In this document: one piece after another, positions 37,251 through 44,469 of the stretch | Position numbering within the stretch: the stretch's first letter is position 1 | Layout of the letters: each line of letters opens with the position of its first letter | Source of the DNA: Arsenicicoccus cauae | GTDB taxonomy: Bacteria > Actinomycetota > Actinomycetes > Actinomycetales > Dermatophilaceae | Length of the DNA: 64,000 nt | Assembly: GCF_009707125.1 (NCBI RefSeq) | Contig: NZ_WLVL01000039.1 | Coordinates: forward strand, 186,001-250,000 | Direction: 5' to 3' | Position numbers and translations under genes: made by a program | The notes under the pieces: model-generated | Database searches by the model: none | The model's input: only the letters and a program-made list of their open reading frames with translations | What the model was told of the DNA's origin: nothing

Positions 37251-38465
37251 ATGCTGTCACCGCAGTCCACCGAGACCGTCAAGGCCACGGCCGGCGTCGT
37301 CGCCGAGCACGCCGAGGAGATCACGCGCCGCTTCTACCCGCACATGTTCGCGGCGCACCCCGAGCTGATGCGCGTGTTCAACAAGGCCAACCAGGCCATC
37401 GGCGAGCAGCCCAAGGCGCTGGCCGCGTCGGTCGTGGCCTATGCCGTCAACCTGATCGACCCGGACGCCCCGGACTTCAGGCCGATCATGCAGCGCATCG
37501 CCCACAAGCACGTCTCGCTCGGCATCAAGAGCTATGAGTACACGATCGTCGGGCACCACCTCATGTGGGCCATCGGCGACGTCCTCGGCGACGCCGTCAC
37601 CCCCGAGATCGCCGCAGCCTGGGACGAGGTCTACTGGCTGTTCGCCTGCCAGCTGATCGCCGAGGAGGGCAAGCTCTACGCCCTCGGCGGCACCGACCCC
37701 GAGCACCCCTGGCGCCAGTACACCGTCGTCGACCGCACCGACGAGACGGCCGAGTCCTTCTCCCTGGTGATCAAGCCCGTCGAGGGCGAGCTCCCCGCCC
37801 ACCACACGGGTCAGTACGTCGCCGTCGGCGTGGACCTGCCGGGCGGCGAGCGCCAGCCACGTCAGTACACCATCTCCGGCGTGCCCGGTCGCGAGGCCTT
37901 CCGCCTCACCATCAAGCGGGTGCACGGCGCGGACGGCGTGCCGGACGGCCAGGTCAGCAACTGGCTCGCCGACAACGCGGTCGTCGGCACCGTGCTCGAC
38001 ATCTCCCAGCCCGCCGGTGACGTGGTGCTCGAGGAGTCCGACGCGCCGCTGGTGCTGGTGTCGGCCGGGATCGGGATCACCCCCATGGCCGCGATCCTCG
38101 AGGACCTGTCCCAGCGCCAGCCGCACCGCTCGGTCCGCGTGTTCCACGCCGACCGCTCGCACGCGCACCAGGCGCTCTACACCTCGATGCGTGGGCAGGC
38201 CGAGGCCATGCACGACGTGGTGGGGCAGTTCTGGTACGAGGAGGACGCCGACTCCGCCCCCACCATCCACCCCGCCCGCCCCGGCCTGATGGACCTGTCC
38301 GACGCCGAGATCCCCTCAGGCGCCAAGGTGTTCATGTGCGGGCCGCTGCCGTTCATGCAGGCCGTGCGACGCACCCTGATCGACAAGGGCGTCGCGCCCG
38401 AGGACATCGGCTACGAGGTCTTCGGCCCGGACCTGTGGGCGCAGAACCCCGACAACGCCGCCTGA
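37251..38465 (+). CDS. hmp: Flavohemoglobin, nitric oxide dioxygenase
   Basis: A 404-residue protein with an N-terminal globin (Tyr29 B10 in RRFYPHMF, Gln53 E7, proximal His87 in AHKHVSLG), an FAD domain (RQYTISGVPG) and an NAD domain (SAGIGITPMAAIL, MCGPLPFM). It oxidises NO to nitrate using O2 and NADH. The length matches Hmp. GAGGAGAA is the ribosome site. Pirin lies divergently. Confidence 0.95.
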   Translation: MLSPQSTETVKATAGVVAEHAEEITRRFYPHMFAAHPELMRVFNKANQAIGEQPKALAASVVAYAVNLIDPDAPDFRPIMQRIAHKHVSLGIKSYEYTIVGHHLMWAIGDVLGDAVTPEIAAAWDEVYWLFACQLIAEEGKLYALGGTDPEHPWRQYTVVDRTDETAESFSLVIKPVEGELPAHHTGQYVAVGVDLPGGERQPRQYTISGVPGREAFRLTIKRVHGADGVPDGQVSNWLADNAVVGTVLDISQPAGDVVLEESDAPLVLVSAGIGITPMAAILEDLSQRQPHRSVRVFHADRSHAHQALYTSMRGQAEAMHDVVGQFWYEEDADSAPTIHPARPGLMDLSDAEIPSGAKVFMCGPLPFMQAVRRTLIDKGVAPEDIGYEVFGPDLWAQNPDNAA

Positions 38466-38509
38466 CCGACGCGGGCGGCGCGCCGGCCGTGCGCTGGCGG
38501 GTGGCCCGC

Positions 38510-38604
38510 GTGCACAACTGCTGCACATAGGAGGCGGTTGCGACAAACGGGTGTTGTGCGACAACGGCATTCGCGTGAGCCCAGGTCCAGAGTGCAGCAG
38601 CTGG
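38510..38604 (+). repeat. Palindromic repeat, left copy, at DUF559 gene 3' end
   Basis: It begins GTGCACAACTGCTGCACAT and ends AGTGCAGCAGCTGG, so the two ends form an inverted repeat of about 12 bp. Inside lies the block TTGTGC..CAACGG.ATTCGC, also found in the right copy (39589-39682). The right end touches the stop codon of the DUF559 gene. Both copies have the same orientation, so they are also direct repeats around that gene. Confidence 0.75.
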
Positions 38605-39513
38605 TTACGCGGGGCGGCGGCGCGGCGTGGGTCGCGGCGGGACGGGCGGGGCGATCCCGTCCCGCCCGCGGCCGACGTGCGTGAGGCACCACTCGACGAA
38701 GTCGCGGTCGAGCATGACCTGCTCCCAGCTGAACCGCAGCACCGTCCACCCCCAGACCACGAGCTCGTCGTAGCGGCGACAGTCACGATCCAACGCGCGG
38801 CGATCGCCGTGCCAGGCGAACGAGTCGGCCTCCACCGCCAGCCGCAGGGCGGGGTCTCCCAGGTCGACCACCGCGAACAGCCCGTGATCCGCGATCTGCA
38901 GCTGGGGGGACAGGTCGAGGTCGCACCCCAGGGCGATGACCCGCAGCACCGTCTCCATCGGGCCAGACGAGCCGCCGTGGGCGTGCTGCGCCACGCGCCT
39001 CAGCGCGCGGGCGCGCGGGCCTCGCGCGCGCCGTGCCACGGCGATCAGGTCGTCCGCGGTGACCTGGGTCGAGCGCAGGGCGGAGTCCGCCACGCACAAC
39101 GCGTCCTCGAACGCCAGGTCACGTGCGCAGTCCACGACCGTCCGCAGGGGTGTGGTGACTCCCTGCGCGTGGTCACCGGGGCCCAGGCGCCGAAGCCTGA
39201 CCTCGCAGCAGTCGTCGTCCGCCTTGGTCACGTGGTGCGTGCGCGGCACCGTGACCTGCGGACGGGCTGGCGGGGTGCGCACCTTGAACCCGTGATGGAC
39301 CGCGGCGCTGAGGTGAGACACGACGCCGTGGTGTCGCTCCGCCTCACGGCGCGCGGCGTGAAGTCCGGGTGTGGCGTAGCGGTCGCGGCTCAGGCGCTCG
39401 ACCTCGCCCCGCGACACCGCGGTCGTGACGGCGCGGCGCGTGACGTGGGGCTGCAGCTCGGCCCACGTGGCGACATGACCCAGCTCGGCGATCGTCTTGG
39501 CAACGGTGCGCAT
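38605..39513 (-). CDS. AbiEi-like winged-helix / DUF559 (Vsr-like nuclease fold) protein
   Basis: A 302-residue protein. Residues 1-60 resemble the winged helix of AbiEi antitoxins (VATWAELQPHVTRRAVTTAVSRG, then RLSRDRYATPG); the middle has SHLSAAVHHG and PLRTVVDCARDL. The C-terminus (LAVEADSFAWHGDRR, DRDCRRYDELVVWGW, VLRFSWEQV) is the DUF559 domain, related to Vsr/PD-(D/E)XK nucleases. No AbiEii toxin gene is adjacent. Such orphan proteins are common in actinobacteria with no established role. The gene is bounded by two related palindromic repeats. CATGCT lies 6 nt before the ATG. Confidence 0.82.
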   Translation of the reverse strand: MRTVAKTIAELGHVATWAELQPHVTRRAVTTAVSRGEVERLSRDRYATPGLHAARREAERHHGVVSHLSAAVHHGFKVRTPPARPQVTVPRTHHVTKADDDCCEVRLRRLGPGDHAQGVTTPLRTVVDCARDLAFEDALCVADSALRSTQVTADDLIAVARRARGPRARALRRVAQHAHGGSSGPMETVLRVIALGCDLDLSPQLQIADHGLFAVVDLGDPALRLAVEADSFAWHGDRRALDRDCRRYDELVVWGWTVLRFSWEQVMLDRDFVEWCLTHVGRGRDGIAPPVPPRPTPRRRPA

Positions 39514-39588
39514 CGGGCCAGCATGACCCCGCTCGATCGGACACCGCGGGCGTCATCCACAGGGCCCGGTCTCGGGCATCCCCGTCAC

Positions 39589-39682
39589 GAACTGCTGCAC
39601 ATGCCCCTCCCCATCGTCATCCGATCTTTGTGCCCCAACGGAATTCGCTCTCACCGGCTCCCATAGTGCAGCAGTTGTGCAC
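39589..39682 (+). repeat. Palindromic repeat, right copy, upstream of DUF559 gene
   Basis: GAACTGCTGCACAT at the left and AGTGCAGCAGTTGTGCAC at the right form an 11-bp inverted repeat. The internal block TTGTGC..CAACGG.ATTCGC and the spacing match the copy at 38510. Each copy has kept one extended outer arm (GTGCAC). It starts 75 bp upstream of the DUF559 start and ends before the convergent amidohydrolase tail. Confidence 0.75.
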
Positions 39683-39755
39683 GCCGGGGGTCGGGGGCTG
39701 GGCGTGGCGGGCAGCGAGCGGGCGCGGGGCGGTGCGGGGCGGGACGGCATACGGC

Positions 39756-41297
39756 TCAGGCGCCGTGGACCACGCGACCGGCGACGACCGTGGCGCCGGC
39801 GCGCATCCGCCGCAGCCCGTCTGCAAGCTCGCGCGAGTCCCCGACCAGGGCAACGGGATCCGCGTCGAGCAGGACGACGTCGCCGCGCGAGCCGGGCGCG
39901 AGCCGCTGGCCGTCGACCGACGCCGCGAGCGCCTCGCGCACCGTGATGGCCTGCTCCGGGTGCCAGGGCGCGCGGTCGTCGCCGGAGCGGTGGACGGCCG
40001 CCGCCATCGCGAGCCAGGGGTCGAGCGGGGACACGGGCGCGTCGGAGCCGAGCGCGAGCTCGACGCCGGCGTCGAGCATCGACCGCAGCACGAAGCACCG
40101 GTCCGTCCGGTCGGCCCAGCAGCCGTCGCTGACGTCGCGGTCGTCGAGCAGGTGCGCGGGCTGGACGCTGGCGCGCAGACCCAGCGCCGCGAGCCGGGCC
40201 ACGTCCTCCCAGCGCACGAGCTGGGCGTGCTCGATCGCACCGCGCGCCCCCGTGGCCGTGAAGGCGTCGAGCGCGATCCGCACCGCCGCGTCCCCGATGG
40301 CGTGCACCGCACACTCCACACCGGCCCGCGCCGCCCGGCCGAGGAGCTCGACGAGCTGCTCGCCCGAGTAGTTCTGCGCGCCGCGGCCCGTCCCGTCGAG
40401 GTAGGGCGAGCAGCAGTGTGCCGTACGGGTGTTGAGCGAGCCGTCGGAGATGAGCTTGAGCTGCCCCATGGTGACCAGCCCGGTCCGGTCGAGCGGGTCG
40501 CCGGTGCGCAGACCGCGGGCGAGCACGTCGGCCAGGCCGTCCTCGTAGGTCGATGCCCGCACCCTCAGCGTGTCCAGTCCCGCGGCCACGCGGCCCGGCC
40601 ACGACCCCAGCGCCCCGCCGAACTCGAAGTCCACGACGCCGACGACGCCGAGCTCGGCGGCCGAGCGGAGCACGGTGCGTAGGCCGTCGCCGAGGTGCGG
40701 GTCGGGCCCGAAGGTCGTCCCCAGCCGCCCGTACGCCGCGAACCACGGCCCCTCCTCCACCACCCCCGCGCCCGGCCCGGCCGGGAAGCCGAGGCGTTGC
40801 AGCGCACGGGAGTTCATCCACCCGTGATGGGCGTCACCGCTGATGAGGACGACGGGGTGATCGCCGCTCACCTCGTCGAGCGCCGCCGCGGTCCGCGGCT
40901 CCGCCCAGGTCGAGGAGCGGTGTCCCCATCCCTGGACCACGCTGGTCCGGTCGGCCGTCCCGAGCTCCGCGACGCGCCGGCGCACCAGCTCGACGACATC
41001 GCCCGGTCCGGTCGCGAGGGACGTGTCGAGCCGCACCTGCTGCAGCGCCCACTGGTCGAGGTGGACGTGCTGGTCCCACAGGCCCGGTATGCCGAAGCGG
41101 CCGCCGGCGTCGAGCACGTCGACGCCTCGGCCCGCGCGACCCGTCAGGCGTGGGCCGACCTCGCGGATCACCCCGTCGATCACCAAGACGTCAACAGGCT
41201 CGACCGGCTCGCCTCGCGACAGCGACGCCCCCCTGCCGGCGGGCCTGTCGAGGCCGACCGGGCGCACGTCGTGGATCAGGAGGGAGGTCGAGCTCAT
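39756..41297 (-). CDS. Amidohydrolase family protein (YtcJ-like)
   Basis: A 513-residue metal-dependent hydrolase. The HxH motif is in GLWDQHVHLDQWAL near residue 77; other metal or substrate elements are ISGDAHHGWMNS, VECAVHAIGDAAV and LGSDAPVSPLDPW. This is the Amidohydro_3/YtcJ group, which acts on N-substituted amides. TAGCGT 6 nt before the ATG suggests a leaderless message. No neighbour gives the substrate. Confidence 0.87.
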   Translation of the reverse strand: MSSTSLLIHDVRPVGLDRPAGRGASLSRGEPVEPVDVLVIDGVIREVGPRLTGRAGRGVDVLDAGGRFGIPGLWDQHVHLDQWALQQVRLDTSLATGPGDVVELVRRRVAELGTADRTSVVQGWGHRSSTWAEPRTAAALDEVSGDHPVVLISGDAHHGWMNSRALQRLGFPAGPGAGVVEEGPWFAAYGRLGTTFGPDPHLGDGLRTVLRSAAELGVVGVVDFEFGGALGSWPGRVAAGLDTLRVRASTYEDGLADVLARGLRTGDPLDRTGLVTMGQLKLISDGSLNTRTAHCCSPYLDGTGRGAQNYSGEQLVELLGRAARAGVECAVHAIGDAAVRIALDAFTATGARGAIEHAQLVRWEDVARLAALGLRASVQPAHLLDDRDVSDGCWADRTDRCFVLRSMLDAGVELALGSDAPVSPLDPWLAMAAAVHRSGDDRAPWHPEQAITVREALAASVDGQRLAPGSRGDVVLLDADPVALVGDSRELADGLRRMRAGATVVAGRVVHGA

Positions 41298-41303
41298 GCG
41301 GCG

Positions 41304-41309
41304 ACGCTA
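41304..41309 (-). promoter_or_regulatory. -10 element, amidohydrolase (leaderless)
   Basis: TAGCGT on the minus strand, 6 nt before the ATG at 41297. It lies in the 185-bp gap after glmS, where nothing else is seen. Confidence 0.5.
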
Positions 41310-41482
41310 CCTGGCGCGCCGGGCCGCTCGGAGGTGGGCGTCCACGACGCGGCGTCTGGCGCCCTGTCCACCGTCTTGCTCGCTGGCGCCGGCCTCGGGC
41401 TGCAGCACGAGACCGGGGCCGCCACCGCAGACGGCGGATGGAGCTCGCGACGGGGGTTGCCGGCCAAGACGCCCCTGCGCCG

Positions 41483-43303
41483 TCACTCGACGGTGACGGA
41501 CTTGGCCAGGTTGCGCGGCTTGTCGATGTCGTGGCCGAGCGCGAGGGCCGCGTGGTAGGCGATGAGCTGCGTGGGGATGGTCAGCAGGATCGGGTCGAGC
41601 TCGGGCTCGCTGCGAGGCACGACGATCGAGCGGATCCCGAGGTGGGACAGGTCGACTCCGGGGTGGGTGATGGCGACGAGCGGGCCCTTGCGCGCCAGCA
41701 CCTGCTCGGCCGCGGCCACGTTGCGGTCGGTGAGGTCGTCGTCGGGGATGATCGCGACGGTGGGCATGGACTCGTCGATCAGAGCCAGCGGGGCGTGCTT
41801 GAGCTCGGAGGTCTGGTAGGCCTCGGCGTGGATGTAGCTGACCTCCTTGAGCTTCTGCGCACCCTCGCGCGCGACCGGGAAGCCGCGCACGCGCCCGATG
41901 TAGAACGCGCTCTGAGAGCCGGCGATCTCGCGGGCGAGCTCGGCGATCTCGCCCTCCTGGCCGAGGATCTCGCGGATCTGTGCGGGGATCGCCTTGAGCC
42001 CGTCGATGATTCGCTTGCCGTCCGCGACCGACAGGTCGTGCACGCGCCCGATGAGCAGCGCCAGCATCGCGAAGGCCATGGCCATGTTGGTGAGCGCCTT
42101 GGTCGAGGCGACCGCGATCTCGGGTCCGGCGTGCAGGTAGATGCCACCGTCGACCTCGCGGGCGATGGTCGAGCCGACGACGTTGACGAGGGCCACGACC
42201 TGGCCGCCCTTGCGCTTGACCTCCTGCACGGCGAAGGCCGTGTCGGCGGTCTCGCCGCTCTGCGACACGACGACGTAGAGGGTGTCCGGCTCGATCACGG
42301 GGTTGCGGTAGCGGAACTCGGAGGCGGCCTCAGCGTCGGCGGGCACCCGGGCCAGCTCCTCGAGCAGCTGGGCGCCGAGCTGCCCCACGTAGTAGGCGGA
42401 TCCGCATCCGAGGATCTTGACGCGCCGGAACCCGCGCAGCTCGCGCGGGGCGAGGTTGAGGCCGTCGAGCCGGGCCGTGCCGAAACGCTCGTCGAGCCGG
42501 CCACGGATGACGGCCTCGGCGCTGTCGGGCTGCTCGAGCATCTCCTTGCGCATGTAGTGCTCGTGCCCGGTCAGCTCGAGATCCTCTGCGGCGACGGCGA
42601 TCTCGACGGGCGTGCGCCCGGTGTCCTCGCCGTCGGCCGTGAACGTGCCAAAGCCCGTGGCGGTGATGGTCGCCAGCTCGCCGTCGTCGAGGTGCACCAC
42701 GGAGGTCGTATGACGGACCAGGGCTGCCACGTCCGAGGCCAGGAACATCTCGCCGTCCCCCACGCCGATGATCAGCGGAGAGCCGTTGCGGGCCACCACG
42801 ATCCGGTCCGGGTGTCGCTCGTCGACCACGGCGAGCGCATAGGTGCCGGTGATGCGGTCGAGTGCCTCCAGCACGGCGCCCTCGAGGGTGTCGGCGCCGG
42901 AGCGGGCGACGAGGTGGGCGAGGACCTCGGTGTCGGTGTCGCTGGCGAGCTCCACCCCGGCAGAGGTGAGCTGGGCGCGCAGCGCGGTGGCGTTGTCGAT
43001 GATCCCGTTGTGCACCACCGAGATCCGTCCGTCCTCGCTGCGGTGCGGGTGGGCGTTGCGCTCGGCCGCGGGTCCGTGGGTCGCCCACCGGGTGTGGCCG
43101 ATGCCGACCTTGCCGGCGAGCCGCTTGGGCAGCGCAGCCTCGAGCCCGCGGACGCGACCGACGGTGCGCACCACCGTGGTTCCCGTCCGCCCGAGCACGG
43201 CGAGGCCGGCCGAGTCGTAGCCGCGGTACTCCAGCCGCTGCAGCCCCTCGACGAGAAGGGGTGCCGCGGGCTGGGATCCGATGTATCCGACGATGCCGCA
43301 CAT
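41483..43303 (-). CDS. glmS: Glutamine-fructose-6-phosphate aminotransferase
   Basis: A 606-residue enzyme. MCGIVGYIG places the nucleophile Cys2 after Met removal; the glutaminase half includes GIGHTRWATHG. Two SIS domains follow (LGCGSAYYVG, VVSQSGETADT), and the C-terminus ends DKPRNLAKSVTVE as in the family. It makes glucosamine-6-phosphate for peptidoglycan. AGGAG lies 8 nt before the ATG. It follows a small conserved gene by 14 bp. No glmS ribozyme is apparent. Confidence 0.97.
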   Translation of the reverse strand: MCGIVGYIGSQPAAPLLVEGLQRLEYRGYDSAGLAVLGRTGTTVVRTVGRVRGLEAALPKRLAGKVGIGHTRWATHGPAAERNAHPHRSEDGRISVVHNGIIDNATALRAQLTSAGVELASDTDTEVLAHLVARSGADTLEGAVLEALDRITGTYALAVVDERHPDRIVVARNGSPLIIGVGDGEMFLASDVAALVRHTTSVVHLDDGELATITATGFGTFTADGEDTGRTPVEIAVAAEDLELTGHEHYMRKEMLEQPDSAEAVIRGRLDERFGTARLDGLNLAPRELRGFRRVKILGCGSAYYVGQLGAQLLEELARVPADAEAASEFRYRNPVIEPDTLYVVVSQSGETADTAFAVQEVKRKGGQVVALVNVVGSTIAREVDGGIYLHAGPEIAVASTKALTNMAMAFAMLALLIGRVHDLSVADGKRIIDGLKAIPAQIREILGQEGEIAELAREIAGSQSAFYIGRVRGFPVAREGAQKLKEVSYIHAEAYQTSELKHAPLALIDESMPTVAIIPDDDLTDRNVAAAEQVLARKGPLVAITHPGVDLSHLGIRSIVVPRSEPELDPILLTIPTQLIAYHAALALGHDIDKPRNLAKSVTVE

Positions 43304-43317
43304 GGGTGATCTCCTGG

Positions 43318-43578
43318 TCAGCCGTAGATGATGCGCCGCAGCTGTCGCTCGGACAGCTCGGGCGCCGCGACGACCCGCGATCGCAGCTCGTCCGCGATGA
43401 TGGCGAACGCCTCGGCGTTGCGGGTGCCGTAGGTCTTGAGGTGGGCGTGGCGGCGGCGGACGTAGTCCTCGACGCTCTCCCGGTGCCAGGCGACGACGTC
43501 GTCGACGACGCGCTCGGCCTCGGAGCGGCAGAGGCCGGTCGAGGCGGCGACGCGATCCACGATGTCGGGGTCGTGCAC
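43318..43578 (-). CDS. Small conserved helical protein of unknown function
   Basis: An 86-residue, charged, mainly helical protein: VAASTGLCRSEAERVVDDVV, VRRRHAHLKTYGTRNAEAF and the ending LSERQLRRIIYG. Similar short proteins are familiar in actinobacteria, without assigned function. The GTG at 43578 was chosen because CACGAT lies 6 nt upstream; an upstream TTG near 43617 would place the start inside the palindrome. It is followed by glmS. Confidence 0.65.
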   Translation of the reverse strand: MHDPDIVDRVAASTGLCRSEAERVVDDVVAWHRESVEDYVRRRHAHLKTYGTRNAEAFAIIADELRSRVVAAPELSERQLRRIIYG

Positions 43579-43613
43579 AGGATGATCGTGAGGCGGAGGG
43601 ACGTCATACGACA

Positions 43614-43641
43614 AGTTCCTGCCCGATATCGGGCAGGAACT
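43614..43641. promoter_or_regulatory. Perfect 28-bp palindrome
   Basis: AGTTCCTGCCCGAT followed by its exact complement, with no loop. It lies between the NAD(P)-binding gene end (43701) and the small gene start (43578). As DNA it could be an operator for a symmetric repressor of the small gene and glmS; as RNA, a terminator for the upstream gene. A four-T run (CGGCGTTTTGC) follows on the plus strand only, where no gene ends. Confidence 0.55.
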
Positions 43642-43700
43642 CGGCGTTTTGCACTGCTTGGGCGGGATTGAGCCTCGATCCCGTTCGATCTCGCTCGGTC

Positions 43701-44351
43701 TCAGCCGAGGTCGGCCAGCGCCTCCGCGATGGGGGTGTCGCCGTCGTTGAACTCGATGGTCCGCCCGGCCAGGTCGGGCCGGTCCAGGGTCGCCACGACG
43801 ACGGCGGCGACGTTGGCGCGCGACGCGGCCGCGTCCTCGACGCCGGGGGTCGCGATGCGACCGCTGCCCGGGTCCTGGGACAGCCGGCTGGGGCCGAGGA
43901 TCGTCCACGCGAGGTCGGTGCGCTTGAGATAGGTGTCGGCGTCGGCCTTGGCCTGCGCGTAGGCGTAGAAGGCATCGTCGGGGTCGACGCCGTGGTCCTG
44001 GCCGGCACCGTGATAGCTGACCATCACGTATCGCCGGACCCCGGCCTGCGCAGCGGCATCCATCGAGCGGATCGCGGCGTCGCGGTCGACGGCATACGTC
44101 CGCTCGGGCGCTCCCCCGCCGGCGCCGGCGGACCAGACGACCGCGTCGTGCCCGCGGAGCACGTCGGCGATGCCGTCCGTGTCGAGCTGCTCGACGTCGG
44201 CGACGCGCGCGGTGGCACCGGTCGCCTCCACATCGGGGGCGTGCTCGGGGTTGCGGATGATCGAGGTGACCTCGTGGCCGTCGGCGACGAGGAGGGGGGC
44301 GAGGAGCAGGGCGACCTTGCCGTGGCCGCCGATGACGGCGATGCGGGACAT
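43701..44351 (-). CDS. NAD(P)H-binding (NmrA/SDR-type) protein
   Basis: A 216-residue Rossmann protein. The N-terminal MSRIAVIGGHGKVALLLAPL is the nucleotide site; the YxxxK-like pair is seen in DDAFYAYAQAKADADTYL, followed by WTILGPSRLS. These small atypical SDRs (SDR_a5) are often annotated as NAD(P)H-binding or stress-related. AAAGGA lies before the ATG. It is divergent from the nuclease-helicase gene. Confidence 0.88.
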   Translation of the reverse strand: MSRIAVIGGHGKVALLLAPLLVADGHEVTSIIRNPEHAPDVEATGATARVADVEQLDTDGIADVLRGHDAVVWSAGAGGGAPERTYAVDRDAAIRSMDAAAQAGVRRYVMVSYHGAGQDHGVDPDDAFYAYAQAKADADTYLKRTDLAWTILGPSRLSQDPGSGRIATPGVEDAAASRANVAAVVVATLDRPDLAGRTIEFNDGDTPIAEALADLG

Positions 44352-44469
44352 GAGCAGTCCTTTCCGTTCTGGGTGTCTACGGGTCAACGACGACACGTCC
44401 ACGTTCATGCCCGAGGGGGTGTGTCGGTGGTCGTTGCTACGTTCCTCGCAACGGACCAAGGGGGTCGAC

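Noticed and set aside
38605-39513. Complete type IV toxin-antitoxin system
   Set aside because: Only the AbiEi-like winged helix is present, fused to DUF559. No AbiEii nucleotidyltransferase is adjacent.
41298-41482. Possible glmS ribozyme or other RNA next to glmS
   Set aside because: This gap lies downstream of glmS, not upstream. The upstream gap is 14 bp, too short for the ribozyme.
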